Shown one piece after another: positions 1 to 9,140 of a stretch of 64,000 bases of DNA. Numbering within the stretch: the first letter of the stretch is position 1; every line of letters begins with the position of its first letter. The translations under genes were made by a program, and so were the position numbers. Source of the stretch: Fonticella tunisiensis (GTDB lineage Bacteria; Bacillota; Clostridia; Clostridiales; Caloramatoraceae). The stretch covers positions 61,621 through 125,620 of the forward strand of contig NZ_SOAZ01000008.1 of the NCBI RefSeq assembly GCF_004364155.1, in the 5' to 3' direction. The notes below the pieces were generated by a model. It worked only from the letters and a program-made list of their open reading frames with translations. It made no database searches and was not told where the DNA came from.

Positions 1-2192
1 ATAATCCTGACAAGGGCGTCACCGGCAAAGTTTCTAACGCTTTCAACTGCACTAACCTTTAGAAGATTGCAGTAGTGTAGTGCAGTATAAAATGCATTTT
101 CCTTTGGATGCTTCAAGGAATGGTCAAGCAAAAGCTCAACCTGTATCTTTTTAATTATCCAATCCGTTGCTGTTTTTAGGTTGCTCAAGTATATATCAGG
201 TATTTTCTTTAAATCACGTTTACAGAAATCTGAAAATCTTTTTTTTATGGCATCGTCCAAATCCAACTGATTTGCGATTTTTTCCTTAAGAAAATTCTCA
301 GCAGGTATTTTGGAATAGTTAACTTTATGTGTAAGCTTTGTCTTGAGGTTTATAATAAAAATAAAATCGCTGCTCAGTCTATACAATAAACTTCTAGAAA
401 CATCAAGTGCAGCAATTCTTAAAATGGAATTTTTAGAATCAAGCATATCCAGTATATAATTGAAAATTACGAGTGAATCCTTGTTTTCTGAAAACGGTAT
501 ATATTTTGCAGCATAAAGTAAGGTGAGTTTATTGTCATTTGTGCTGTATTTTTCTTTATCATAATATTTAAATATAACGTCGCAATAAGCGTCAATAAGA
601 TTACTTTTGGCATTATTAAATAGTGAAGAAATCATAATTGGCAGAGTGTATACTATCCATTTTCTATGCTCCAGCAAAATCTTATGGTCAGGGAACAGGA
701 ATAACCCTAAGTATTTATTCAAAAGATCAACACTTGTAAATTTAGGAGATCCAAGTTTTGCACTTGAAGGCAGCTCTTTCCTATAATCTTCATCAAATTC
801 AGCTATTAGAACACCGATAAGCTCAGCAGACTTTTTTCGAATATCCTCCTCAGGGTGAGTGAGTTCCTCGTATAAAAAATTTAGTGTGATAAGCTTTTGC
901 TTTTGAGTTAAATATGTCGAATACTCTTCAAATATTTGAAGATATTGGCGGAGATTTTTCCAGTCATTTTCACTTCTTGCAAGATCAAGGATGAAATTAA
1001 GGGATGATTCTGTTCTCAGTTTGTACATAAGTTTTATATTATTTTCTATTGAAACATATTTGAGATTTTCTACAACTTCCTGGCCGTGCATAAGTGGATA
1101 GCTAAACTTTTTCCGGATTTTTAAAGCTTCGTTGTCAACCCTATCTGAAAAATCTGTGTTAACTTCTATTCCAATATTAATCATAAAACTTTCAAAATCT
1201 TCAAGCTTAGAATATACTCGCTTATATCTGTTAAGCTTCATGTCATCAACGTTATCGAGCTTATCAAGTATTACGTTAAATGCGTCCTTTAAAGTGAGAA
1301 AATGCATGGTGTCCTTTCCGTTCTTGTCCTTCAGGTTTTTAACCCTGAAATCGGAATAAATGAGTATTAGGGATTCCAGAGGAAGATTTTCCAGTTCAAG
1401 ATCCCAGGTTGAGTGGTTCAAAGCTATGTTTCTTATGTAGAGTATATCATGCCTTGTAAACCATAAATCAGTATAATAATAATGAAGATAGGGTACTCGC
1501 TTTATTTCTGAACCCGTACATCCATATTTACCTATATCATGGCCTGCAGAGGCTCCGGATACTCTGCCAAGGTCTATCGGAAGGCCCAAAGACTGAAACT
1601 GTCTGGCTAAAAACATGGCAAGGTAGTGTACACCGCAAATATGATCCAGGGTGTTATATCCTAAAAGCTCCTGATTCAATTTCATCATTTCATAAATATA
1701 TTCTTCATCGAATGAGTTTAGAAATTTTAAGTATTCATCTGGATTTTCAAGGGAATTAATCTCTTCCTGGGATAGAAAATAAAGAGGATACTTGCTCTGC
1801 CATGTTCCGTCATTTGAATGCTTTTGAATTTGGGATGCTATTTTAAGCACCTTTAAATATATTTCATATGATTGTGCATCTATTGACGTATATACTAACG
1901 TTGAAGCGTGGGGAAAGGATTTACTAAGTGCATACTGGTATACATTCATAAGCCACTCCATATTATTTTGAACAGGAGCTATTAGGTCAATCAAGTTTTT
2001 AATTAGAATTAAAGTGGAAAAACAGCTAAAATCCTTTTTTTCGACCATCGACCTAATATGGCTTTTTACCTCTTCACTGTATAGGAATTCTTTCAGCATT
2101 TCCTTGCTGAGCAGATGTCTATTTATAAATTCATTGTTCAGTAGTTCATATAACAAATTGTCATAGAGTTCTTTTTCAAGCTGGCCATTCAT
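1..2192 (-). CDS. HD-domain protein with long helical-repeat C-terminus (3' end outside window)
   Basis: The minus-strand reading frame starts at 2192 (ATG, 3 nt after a GGGGGAT ribosome binding site) and stays open to base 1, so at least 730 codons are present and the C-terminus is missing. The protein is soluble. Around residues 190-220 it has an HD-type metal phosphohydrolase signature: H in the DHICGVH segment, then AGHDIGKYG. The following several hundred residues are Leu-rich helices resembling HEAT/ARM repeats. The HD signature suggests a metal-dependent phosphohydrolase, but the substrate is unknown. From memory, large clostridial proteins annotated as cytidyltransferase-related carry a similar HD region; I cannot verify that here. 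It is divergent from the formate/nitrite transporter gene. Confidence 0.8.
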   Translation of the reverse strand, partial: MNGQLEKELYDNLLYELLNNEFINRHLLSKEMLKEFLYSEEVKSHIRSMVEKKDFSCFSTLILIKNLIDLIAPVQNNMEWLMNVYQYALSKSFPHASTLVYTSIDAQSYEIYLKVLKIASQIQKHSNDGTWQSKYPLYFLSQEEINSLENPDEYLKFLNSFDEEYIYEMMKLNQELLGYNTLDHICGVHYLAMFLARQFQSLGLPIDLGRVSGASAGHDIGKYGCTGSEIKRVPYLHYYYTDLWFTRHDILYIRNIALNHSTWDLELENLPLESLILIYSDFRVKNLKDKNGKDTMHFLTLKDAFNVILDKLDNVDDMKLNRYKRVYSKLEDFESFMINIGIEVNTDFSDRVDNEALKIRKKFSYPLMHGQEVVENLKYVSIENNIKLMYKLRTESSLNFILDLARSENDWKNLRQYLQIFEEYSTYLTQKQKLITLNFLYEELTHPEEDIRKKSAELIGVLIAEFDEDYRKELPSSAKLGSPKFTSVDLLNKYLGLFLFPDHKILLEHRKWIVYTLPIMISSLFNNAKSNLIDAYCDVIFKYYDKEKYSTNDNKLTLLYAAKYIPFSENKDSLVIFNYILDMLDSKNSILRIAALDVSRSLLYRLSSDFIFIINLKTKLTHKVNYSKIPAENFLKEKIANQLDLDDAIKKRFSDFCKRDLKKIPDIYLSNLKTATDWIIKKIQVELLLDHSLKHPKENAFYTALHYCNLLKVSAVESVRNFAGDALVRI

Positions 2193-2617
2193 TTTTATCC
2201 CCCTTAAGCTTAAATGAATATGGTAAAGATCTCTAGTATAATTATATTAATATTTTTATGATTTTTCTATTAATAAAGCTTTTATATATACTCTATATTT
2301 GAAAGTGCTTTATATAAAATATAATATAAAGTTAACAATAATGGAAAAATATGAAGTGATCGTTATGAAGCTTGATGTAAAAAGCAACTTAATTAAAAGA
2401 ATCTGCATTACCTGATAGCTGCGAAAACGCGAAAACCTGCATGAAAGAGGAAAATTAATATAGTAAAAAATGTTGAAAAATGCAATAAAATCGATTATGA
2501 TTTTATTGCATTTTATTTTATTGTTAAATAGCTAACAGATATTATGTGACCTTATTCCAGAGGAAGTATTCAATATTTATTTCCGTGGAAATAATTTACA
2601 AAAGAAGGGGATGTATT
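2193..2617. promoter_or_regulatory. Divergent intergenic region, 425 bp, with a strong hairpin
   Basis: This separates the HD-domain gene from the transporter gene. It is very AT-rich around 2240-2340. A perfect 12-bp stem (2481-2492 with 2499-2510, 6-nt loop) is followed by a T-rich run and lies about 108 nt before the transporter start, so it could be a leader attenuator. An 8-nt unit GCGAAAAC is repeated in tandem at 2421-2436. A 24-codon ORF (2341-2415) has no ribosome binding site and is probably not a gene. I recognise no known riboswitch class. Confidence 0.45.
2481..2520 (+). terminator. Terminator-like hairpin in the leader of the FNT gene
   Basis: TGCAATAAAATC pairs perfectly with GATTTTATTGCA around a GATTAT loop and is followed by TTTTATTTTA. 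It stands upstream of, not after, a plus-strand gene, so it would act as an attenuator or end a short leader RNA. The stem is AT-rich and therefore only moderately stable. Confidence 0.45.
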
Positions 2618-3478
2618 ATGGAAAAAAGAATGTTGCTGCCAGCTGAAGTATGTGAGGAAACAATAAAAACGGGAATTAAAAAAACTAAAAATGATATCTT
2701 TCAAACGATTATACTTGCAATTATGGCAGGAGCGTTTATTGCAATTGGAGGCTTTGCTTCATCCGCTGCTTCCCATAGTATTAAGAACGTGGGGTTATCA
2801 AAGCTCGTATCAGGTGCCATATTTCCAGTAGGCCTTATACTCATTTTAATATGTGGAGCTGAACTTTTTACAGGAAATACTCTTCTTTCAATCGCACTTA
2901 TTGAACGGAGAATAACATTAAAGGGATTGCTCAAGAATTGGACTTTAGTATATGTGGGGAATTTAATAGGTACATTGATTATAGCCTTTATTATTTTTGA
3001 AGCAGGCCTTTTTGCTACCAACTTCGGCCTTTTAGGAGGTTATGCTATAAAGGTGGCTGCAAATAAGGGAGGATTGACCTTTGGCACGGCTTTCGCCAGC
3101 GGAATACTTTGTAATTTTGTAGTGTGCCTTGCTGTTTGGGGAGCTTCTGCAGCAAAGGATGTTGTTGGAAAAATATTTATGGCTTGGTTCCCCATAATGG
3201 CATTTGTAATTTCTGGATTTGAGCATAGTGTTGCCAATATGTACTACTTTTCATCGGGCATGTTGGCAAAACTGAATCCTGAATTTGTTAAGGCTTCAGG
3301 ACTTTCCAGTGAAAAGCTTGCGAATGTAGATTTAATACATGCTGTAAATAACCTTATTCCAGTAACGCTTGGAAATATAATTGGGGGAGCAGTTTTTGTA
3401 GGGGCTGCATATTGGATAGCATATAAACATGCACCATCGATAGAGACTAAATTTAAAGCAACGATAAATAATAATTAA
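2618..3478 (+). CDS. Formate/nitrite transporter family (FNT) channel
   Basis: A 286-residue inner-membrane protein of the FocA/NirC/HSC family, which forms pentameric channels moving formate, nitrite or hydrosulfide. The sequence shows the FNT signatures GGFASSAASH near residue 45 and GAELFTGN near residue 80, and about six hydrophobic segments. Start 2618 is chosen because GAAGGGG precedes it at good spacing; an in-frame ATG further upstream has no such site. Length fits the family. It stands alone, with a hairpin in its leader and a terminator after it. Which anion it carries cannot be read from sequence. A formate role would fit a selenocysteine-using anaerobe, since formate dehydrogenases are often selenoproteins, but none is encoded here. 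Confidence 0.9.
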   Translation: MEKRMLLPAEVCEETIKTGIKKTKNDIFQTIILAIMAGAFIAIGGFASSAASHSIKNVGLSKLVSGAIFPVGLILILICGAELFTGNTLLSIALIERRITLKGLLKNWTLVYVGNLIGTLIIAFIIFEAGLFATNFGLLGGYAIKVAANKGGLTFGTAFASGILCNFVVCLAVWGASAAKDVVGKIFMAWFPIMAFVISGFEHSVANMYYFSSGMLAKLNPEFVKASGLSSEKLANVDLIHAVNNLIPVTLGNIIGGAVFVGAAYWIAYKHAPSIETKFKATINNN

Positions 3479-3535
3479 AAAGCTGTTAAATCCTTATTTT
3501 AATATAAATCTGTATGGAGTTATTATCCTTGTGGA

Positions 3536-3586
3536 ATAAATTATCCTCTGTATTTAAGAAATATATAGAGGATAATTTATTTTTTT
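3536..3586 (+). terminator. Terminator after the FNT gene
   Basis: A 14-bp stem (ATAAATTATCCTCT with AGAGGATAATTTAT) closes a 17-nt loop and is followed by six T residues. Confidence 0.8.
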
Positions 3587-3685
3587 GAAAAATAAAATAA
3601 CAGTGGGAAGTATTCAAGCTGTTATCTTTAATTATATATGAAATTAAGATAAATATAAAAATTTATAAAATTTATATAAAAATAC

Positions 3686-3702
3686 GTGCAAACGATTGCG
3701 TG
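3686..3702. promoter_or_regulatory. LacI/GalR-family operator-like site upstream of the phosphorylase gene
   Basis: GCAAACGATTGC at 3688-3699 has the GCAA-nCGn-TTGC dyad with the central CG typical of LacI-family operators, such as MalR sites. It differs from the CcpA cre consensus in several positions. It lies 75 nt before the alpha-glucan phosphorylase start, inside a very AT-rich promoter region, which suits carbohydrate-dependent repression. No LacI-family regulator gene is in the window. Confidence 0.55.
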
Positions 3703-3774
3703 TTTTCGAAATATTTACTAAAATATATACAACGATATTATATTAAGATATGTTTTCATAAAGGAGGGAATAAT

Positions 3775-5388
3775 ATGGTCAATAAATTACCAAGGGTTGC
3801 ATACTTTTGTATGGAATATGGTCTTGACTCTAATTTTAAAATATATTCTGGAGGACTTGGAATACTCGCGGGGGATATAATTAAAGCTGCGAAAGATATG
3901 GATATGCCAATGGTTGGTATAGGAATAAGATGGAGGCAGGGATATGTTGATCAGTATATTGACAAGAATGGCTATCCCTATGACACATATCACGTATATG
4001 AATATGACTTCCTTGAGGATACAAAAATAAAGATACCAGTTGAAATTAGAGATAGGACGGTCTGGTGCAAGGTATGGAAAGTCGATAAATTTGGAAACGT
4101 ACCTTTATATCTTCTTGATACATATTTGCCCGAAAATAGTGATTGGTATATAACTGGACAGCTTTATGGCTGGTTTTCGGAAGAAAGAATAGCACAGGAA
4201 CTTGTACTTGGTGTTGGAGGAATAAGGGCATTAAGAGAATTGGGAATCGATATAGATGTATATCATTTTAATGACAGCCATCCATTGTTTGCGGGTATAG
4301 AGCTTATTAGAGAAAAAATGGATGAAGGCTTGGATTTCGAAAGTGCATGGAAGGAGGTAAAGGAAAATATTATATTTACAACACACACTCCTGTCCCTGC
4401 TGGAAATGAAATTCACTCACACAAGCTATTACAATATATGGGGGCATATTTAAACCTCAGTCAGGAACAAATGATTGCCCTTGGAGGAGATCCTTTCAAT
4501 ATGACAGTTGCAGGCCTTAGAATATCAAGAATAGCCAATGGAGTAGCTCAGCTTCATAAGGAAACTGCTTGTAATATGTGGAAGGATGTAAAAGAAAAGG
4601 CACCAATAATAGGTATTACAAATGGTGTACACGTTAAAACATGGCAGGATGTGAGAATCAGAGAAGCCTATGAAAAGAATGAAGATTTATTAGAAGTTCA
4701 CCAGAATTTAAAGATGAATCTTATAAAGTTTGTTAAGAAAAGAACAAGTGTTAAGCTGGATCCTGATAAACTGCTTATAGGCTTTTCAAGAAGGGCAGCA
4801 CCTTATAAGAGGAGCGATCTTTTATTCTATGACGAGGAGAGAGTAAGGCCTTACCTTGAAAGCGGTAGTATTCAGATAATATTTGCAGGGAAGGCCCATC
4901 CAAATGATTATACAGGAAAAGGAATAATTGCAAATATAGTTAAAATGTCGAAAAGATATCCAAATAGCATAGTATTTCTTGAAAACTATGACATGGAAAT
5001 CGGTGCTATGCTTACAAAGGGGTGCGATATCTGGCTTAATAATCCGAGAAGGCCTATGGAGGCTTCCGGGACTTCTGGAATGAAGGCTGCTATGAATGGA
5101 GTTTTGAACTGTAGTATACTTGATGGATGGTGGCCTGAAGCATGTGAGCACGGAGTTAATGGTTGGCAGTTTGGGGACGGGTTTGAAAGTGAAGATGAGA
5201 AGGAAGTAGATGAACATGATGCTGAGGCTCTATACAAAGTATTATTTGAGGAAGTCCTCCCAACATATTATGAAAATAAGGATAAATGGAGAGAAATGAT
5301 GAAAAACAGCATTTCAAGCACCATGTATAAATTCTCTGCTGAGAGAATGCTTAAGGAGTATTATGATTTAATGTATACAAAAAAATAA
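3775..5388 (+). CDS. glgP: Alpha-glucan (glycogen/maltodextrin) phosphorylase, short type
   Basis: A 537-residue GT35 enzyme that removes terminal glucose from alpha-1,4-glucans as glucose 1-phosphate, using pyridoxal phosphate. It matches the compact bacterial/archaeal type (TIGR02094 kind) rather than the roughly 800-residue classical glycogen phosphorylase. The start of the protein has a conserved EYGLDSNFKIYSGGLGIL segment, and the PLP-lysine region GTSGMKAAMNG is near residues 431-441. Start 3775 follows AAGGAGGG at 7 nt; the longer in-frame ATG at 3700 has no ribosome binding site. It is monocistronic, with a LacI-type operator upstream and a terminator downstream. Confidence 0.9.
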   Translation: MVNKLPRVAYFCMEYGLDSNFKIYSGGLGILAGDIIKAAKDMDMPMVGIGIRWRQGYVDQYIDKNGYPYDTYHVYEYDFLEDTKIKIPVEIRDRTVWCKVWKVDKFGNVPLYLLDTYLPENSDWYITGQLYGWFSEERIAQELVLGVGGIRALRELGIDIDVYHFNDSHPLFAGIELIREKMDEGLDFESAWKEVKENIIFTTHTPVPAGNEIHSHKLLQYMGAYLNLSQEQMIALGGDPFNMTVAGLRISRIANGVAQLHKETACNMWKDVKEKAPIIGITNGVHVKTWQDVRIREAYEKNEDLLEVHQNLKMNLIKFVKKRTSVKLDPDKLLIGFSRRAAPYKRSDLLFYDEERVRPYLESGSIQIIFAGKAHPNDYTGKGIIANIVKMSKRYPNSIVFLENYDMEIGAMLTKGCDIWLNNPRRPMEASGTSGMKAAMNGVLNCSILDGWWPEACEHGVNGWQFGDGFESEDEKEVDEHDAEALYKVLFEEVLPTYYENKDKWREMMKNSISSTMYKFSAERMLKEYYDLMYTKK

Positions 5389-5400
5389 TTTAGCATTATG

Positions 5401-5430
5401 AAAAAGCCCATGCATTCACATGGGTTTTTT
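5401..5430 (+). terminator. Terminator after the phosphorylase gene
   Basis: AAAAAGCCCATG pairs with CATGGGTTTTTT (one G-U pair) around a 6-nt loop, followed by more T residues. Confidence 0.85.
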
Positions 5431-5612
5431 CTTTATGTCTTTTAGAGCTAAAACTGGAAAGGGCGTTAATTTAATATAAAAATAGAGAAAAATACTATAA
5501 TTTTATTTTTTATAAGACATGCTTTGGGGGCAACATTATGAATGCCTTACTTGCAAACTATTGGTTAATATGTTATCATGTAAAAGCTATTGCTGACGAC
5601 GGGGGAATGCAT

Positions 5613-6044
5613 ATGAATAGTGAAAAAGCTGTTAATGATCATAGTTTAAAAAGGGAGCTTGAAAATATTCTGTGTAATCGTAAAAATCTTTTAATCTATG
5701 ATGGTATGAGGGATGGGCTTGATGATAATATCGACTTCCGTTTTTTTTACTCAAATCCCTTTGAACCATTAGAGTTTGTCAATATTGATGTATTTAAAAA
5801 TGTAGAAGTTATTCTATTTGGTAATAATAGGTCAAGAGCATATGGAAGAATATATATCATAATGGAAAAAGAAAATTTCGGATCAAATTTTTTTGAGAGT
5901 TGGTATGGTTTGGTTCAAATAGAGGATATTAATATTAGAGGAGTGGCTAAAATTAAAGTAACTCTGTTTCTAAATGAAAATGGAATAGTTAACATTGATA
6001 AAGCTATAACCTACTTTGAGTCAACATACTGTGTTAAAAGTTAA
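5613..6044 (+). CDS. Hypothetical protein, about 143 residues
   Basis: I do not recognise this gene. The product is soluble and mixed alpha/beta with many aromatic residues in the middle (around NIDFRFFYSNPFEP). Two starts are equally well supported: 5613, with GGGGG 7 nt upstream, and 5538, also with GGGGG 7 nt upstream, which would add 25 residues and give 168. I report the shorter form because the extra segment looks poorly structured. It is a single gene ended by a strong terminator, with no signal peptide or membrane segment. Confidence 0.65.
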   Translation: MNSEKAVNDHSLKRELENILCNRKNLLIYDGMRDGLDDNIDFRFFYSNPFEPLEFVNIDVFKNVEVILFGNNRSRAYGRIYIIMEKENFGSNFFESWYGLVQIEDINIRGVAKIKVTLFLNENGIVNIDKAITYFESTYCVKS

Positions 6045-6061
6045 GAGCGAAATAAGTAAAA

Positions 6062-6095
6062 AATAGGTTGTTCGTATTTGAACAACCTATTTTTT
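6062..6095 (+). terminator. Terminator
   Basis: AATAGGTTGTTC pairs perfectly with GAACAACCTATT (12 bp, 6-nt loop), followed by four T residues. Confidence 0.85.
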
Positions 6096-6180
6096 ATTCA
6101 TATAAAAATAGAAAATAAATGATTAAAAAAATTTTTTTAGTTAATAATCATAATGAAATGAATCTTAGGAGGGGTTGCCT

Positions 6181-7524
6181 ATGACGGATAAAGAAAAAAT
6201 AATTATGTTTGAAAAATATATGAGGGATAGAGGATTTGATGAAGAGGTTATACAATACAATTTGCTCGTAGTTAAAATACTATCTCAGGAAGTTCTAAGA
6301 TTTTTTAATCAGGGACTTGAAAGCATAGATACATATAGTTTTGAAGAGTTTACAGATATGGTAAGAATTATAGATGAACATCTTGGGGGGAGAAATGGAA
6401 TTAAAAGGATGCTAAATGCCATGCTTGAACTTACAGAGTTTCTCAAGGAGAATAAACTCATAAAGGGAGGCAAAATTGCCCACTATAAGAGGATGTTTTC
6501 CGATGTTGATTACTACATGGATAAATATGATATGATGACTGGAAGAAAGGACAATACAAAGGATTTTATCAAAATGGTAACAAATAATAGGTTTAGTTCT
6601 CAGGTTATAAAAGTTGTGGAATACATAAATGTTTATGAATTCAAGACATTGGACAGAATTGATAAAATTTTAAACGATGTGCCGCTGAGTAAAGAAGATT
6701 TAGATGATGAGATACCTATACTTATATCTATTTTAACTGATCTGGAACTTCTTGAGGTTAAAAATGGAGCTCTGGAAGCAACCAAAAAGGGCAGAGGCAT
6801 TTCAAGGCTTTCAGCCGAGAAAAGGTATGGGGCTCTATTATATCTTATGCTTTATAGCGTTGATTGGGAAAGCATTATAAAATCCTTCTTTAAAGATGAT
6901 GAATATATGGGGTTTAATGATATGATTAGCATACTTGCATCTATATTTAGAAAGGAAAAAGAGGTTTCAATTGATCATAATACAAAAAGGGAATTAACGA
7001 AAGAAGAAGTATTAATTGAGATATCATCAGAGCAATTTAGAATGGCTAGAGTAGACTCACTGCAATACAGCCACAAAATATTTGATATATGCTTTACAGG
7101 AATGGGATTAGTGGATGTTGAAAGCAAAAATGGAAGGGTTACTTACAGGGTGAGCGATTTTAGTCAGGAAATATTTAAGCTTATATATTTAGAAGCTACT
7201 TCAGATATTAAGGATAAAATAGAATCGATAGGATACTTAATAAAGAACAAAAGATATGACATGGCTGAAAAGAAAATATTAAATTACATTACTGTCTATG
7301 GAGGTAACACCATTATATGGGATTATCTTGGTCAGTTGCTCCTTTTAAAGAAAAGCTATAGATATGCATATATGGTTTTAAAACACGGATACGAAAAATC
7401 TTCTAAAAGAGGAAGGGCTTCGAAATCGCTGCTCTATCATTTGATTTTGTGCTGCAGAAAGTTAAGGATTAAGGAGGATATGAAAGTATATGAAGAAAAA
7501 CTTCAAGCAATGGAAAGGGCTTAG
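6181..7524 (+). CDS. Uncharacterised protein: winged-helix-like segments plus C-terminal TPR-like helices
   Basis: A 447-residue soluble protein of unknown function. Start 6181 follows AGGAGGGG at 6 nt. Reading the sequence, residues about 1-120 are helical. Residues about 135-215 look like a winged helix ending in a beta-wing with VKNGALEATKKGR. Residues about 280-340 look like a second one, ending NGRVTYRVSDFSQEIF. The last 100 residues form TPR-like helix pairs (KRYDMAEKKILNY, GQLLLLKKSYRYAY). The protein at 10718 has the same order of parts and matching landmarks, so the two look like diverged paralogues. It could be a regulator or adaptor, but no ligand or partner is visible. Confidence 0.75.
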   Translation: MTDKEKIIMFEKYMRDRGFDEEVIQYNLLVVKILSQEVLRFFNQGLESIDTYSFEEFTDMVRIIDEHLGGRNGIKRMLNAMLELTEFLKENKLIKGGKIAHYKRMFSDVDYYMDKYDMMTGRKDNTKDFIKMVTNNRFSSQVIKVVEYINVYEFKTLDRIDKILNDVPLSKEDLDDEIPILISILTDLELLEVKNGALEATKKGRGISRLSAEKRYGALLYLMLYSVDWESIIKSFFKDDEYMGFNDMISILASIFRKEKEVSIDHNTKRELTKEEVLIEISSEQFRMARVDSLQYSHKIFDICFTGMGLVDVESKNGRVTYRVSDFSQEIFKLIYLEATSDIKDKIESIGYLIKNKRYDMAEKKILNYITVYGGNTIIWDYLGQLLLLKKSYRYAYMVLKHGYEKSSKRGRASKSLLYHLILCCRKLRIKEDMKVYEEKLQAMERA

Positions 7525-7647
7525 AACTACGTTTTTGACATTGTAAGTTTAAATCTAGTTGCGCCAGGAAAAGGTCCTTCAAACGGAGTACCGGTTAGAA
7601 ACGGAATTGCATTTTTCGGAATGATTGTAGCTGCTATAGACAAATAA
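7525..7647 (+). pseudogene. 40-codon open stretch directly after a TAG stop, possible gene remnant
   Basis: After the TAG at 7522-7524 the same frame continues for 40 sense codons to TAA at 7645. The stretch is less AT-rich than the spacers around it and encodes a Gly/Pro-rich then hydrophobic peptide (APGKGPSNGVPVRNG followed by FFGMIVAA). It has no ribosome binding site of its own. It may be the 3' remnant of a lost gene or a readthrough tail. I do not recognise the peptide. Confidence 0.3.
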
Positions 7648-7671
7648 AAGCCTTCGCAGGAAGGCTTTTAT
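7644..7671. terminator. Bidirectional terminator between convergent genes
   Basis: ATAAAAGCCTTC and GAAGGCTTTTAT pair perfectly (12 bp) around GCAG. A/T runs on both sides let it serve the plus-strand gene upstream and pncB on the minus strand. Confidence 0.85.
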
Positions 7672-9140
7672 TTATTGTATAGAATATTAAATTGATTCAA
7701 AAGTCTTTGCTTAACAGACCACAGTTTGGTTGATAAATCCACATAATATTTATGAGGATTTTCAAATCTTAAAACTTCTTCCCACAGAGTGTCAATTTGA
7801 GCTGCACAATAATCCCTTATTTCATTAACACTTGGGCACTCATATACGCATCTACCATTTTCGAATATTTTAACTAAAAGCTTTTTAGCATAGAAATTTT
7901 CAACCTTTTTTCTTTTCCAAGTGAAAACAGGGTCAAATATTTCGATAGGCTTTGTTTCGTCAATAGTTTCGTCAGCAAGGGTAATTAAATCGGCAATGGC
8001 TTTATTTGAATCCCTGTCATACAGTCTGTAAATTTGCTTGAATCCGGGGTTAGTTATTTTCTCAGGGTTTTCACTAATTTTTATTTTGGGAATTATTTTT
8101 CCATTCTCTTCAATCGCAACCAGCTTGTAAACTCCACCAAAAACAGGCTCTGATTTTGCAGTAATCAGCCTTTCTCCAACTCCAAAACTATCTATTTTAG
8201 CACCTTGAGAAAGTACGTCTCTTATTATATATTCATCCATTGAGTTTGAAACGACTATTTTACAGTCGGGATAACCTGCATCATCAAGCATCTTCCTTGA
8301 TTTTTCTGTAAGATACTTAACATCTCCGCTATCTATTCTAATACCTACAGGTCTTAATCCCATTGGTTTAAGCACTTCATCAAATACTCTAATGGCATTT
8401 GGAACACCTGATTTTAAAACGTTATAAGTATCAACAAGGAGAAGGCAGTTGTCAGGGTATGTTTCAGCCCAGGCTTTAAAGGCTTCATATTCACTATCAA
8501 AAAGTTGTATCCAGCTGTGAGCCATTGTACCTACAGCAGGTATACCAAAACGTTTTTCTGCAATAGTGCAGGCACTGCCTACGCATCCTCCTATATAAGC
8601 TGCTCTAGCACCGAATATTGCACCATCATATCCCTGGGCACGCCTTGAACCAAATTCGAAAATAGGTCTGCCAGCTGCAGCACGAACTATTCTATTTGCC
8701 TTGGTTGCTATCAATGTCTGATGGTTGATCGTTAGAAGCACCATAGTTTCAACAAATTGAGCTTGTATGGCCGGTCCACTTACAATAACTAGAGGCTCAT
8801 TAGGGAATACAGGCGTGCCTTCTGGAACAGCCCATACGTTGCATGAAAATTTAAAATTTTTTAGATACGATAAGAACTCTTCACTAAATATTCCTTTACT
8901 TCTTAAATATGATATGTCCTCATCTGTAAATTTCAAATTGTTGAAGTATTCAATTAGTTGCTGCACTCCCGCCATTATGCAAAATCCACCGTCATCAGGT
9001 ACCTTTCTAAAGTACATATCGAAGTATGCTATTTTTTCACCAACGCCTTTTTTTAAATAACCATTTGCCATAGTAAGTTCATAAAAATCCACAAGCAGTG
9101 TTAAGTTTCTATCTTCTTTCCAGTCAAAAAAGCACGACAT
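7668..9140 (-). CDS. pncB: Nicotinate phosphoribosyltransferase
   Basis: A 490-residue cytoplasmic enzyme that makes nicotinate mononucleotide from nicotinate and PRPP with ATP, the entry step of the Preiss-Handler NAD route. Recognisable segments are the N-terminal DFYELTMANGYL, the EFGSRRAQGYDGA block and the phosphate-binding region around RIDSGDVKYL. Start 9140 follows AAAGGAG at 8 nt; an in-frame TTG six codons upstream overlaps that site and is rejected. Length is normal for the Gram-positive type. nadD at 54160 encodes the next enzyme of the pathway. Confidence 0.95.
   Translation of the reverse strand: MSCFFDWKEDRNLTLLVDFYELTMANGYLKKGVGEKIAYFDMYFRKVPDDGGFCIMAGVQQLIEYFNNLKFTDEDISYLRSKGIFSEEFLSYLKNFKFSCNVWAVPEGTPVFPNEPLVIVSGPAIQAQFVETMVLLTINHQTLIATKANRIVRAAAGRPIFEFGSRRAQGYDGAIFGARAAYIGGCVGSACTIAEKRFGIPAVGTMAHSWIQLFDSEYEAFKAWAETYPDNCLLLVDTYNVLKSGVPNAIRVFDEVLKPMGLRPVGIRIDSGDVKYLTEKSRKMLDDAGYPDCKIVVSNSMDEYIIRDVLSQGAKIDSFGVGERLITAKSEPVFGGVYKLVAIEENGKIIPKIKISENPEKITNPGFKQIYRLYDRDSNKAIADLITLADETIDETKPIEIFDPVFTWKRKKVENFYAKKLLVKIFENGRCVYECPSVNEIRDYCAAQIDTLWEEVLRFENPHKYYVDLSTKLWSVKQRLLNQFNILYNK

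Noticed and set aside
1132..1359. 75-residue plus-strand ORF in the first 2 kb
   Set aside because: It lies antisense inside the long open minus-strand HD-domain gene.
2341..2415. 24-codon ORF in the leader of the FNT gene
   Set aside because: There is no ribosome binding site upstream of the ATG.
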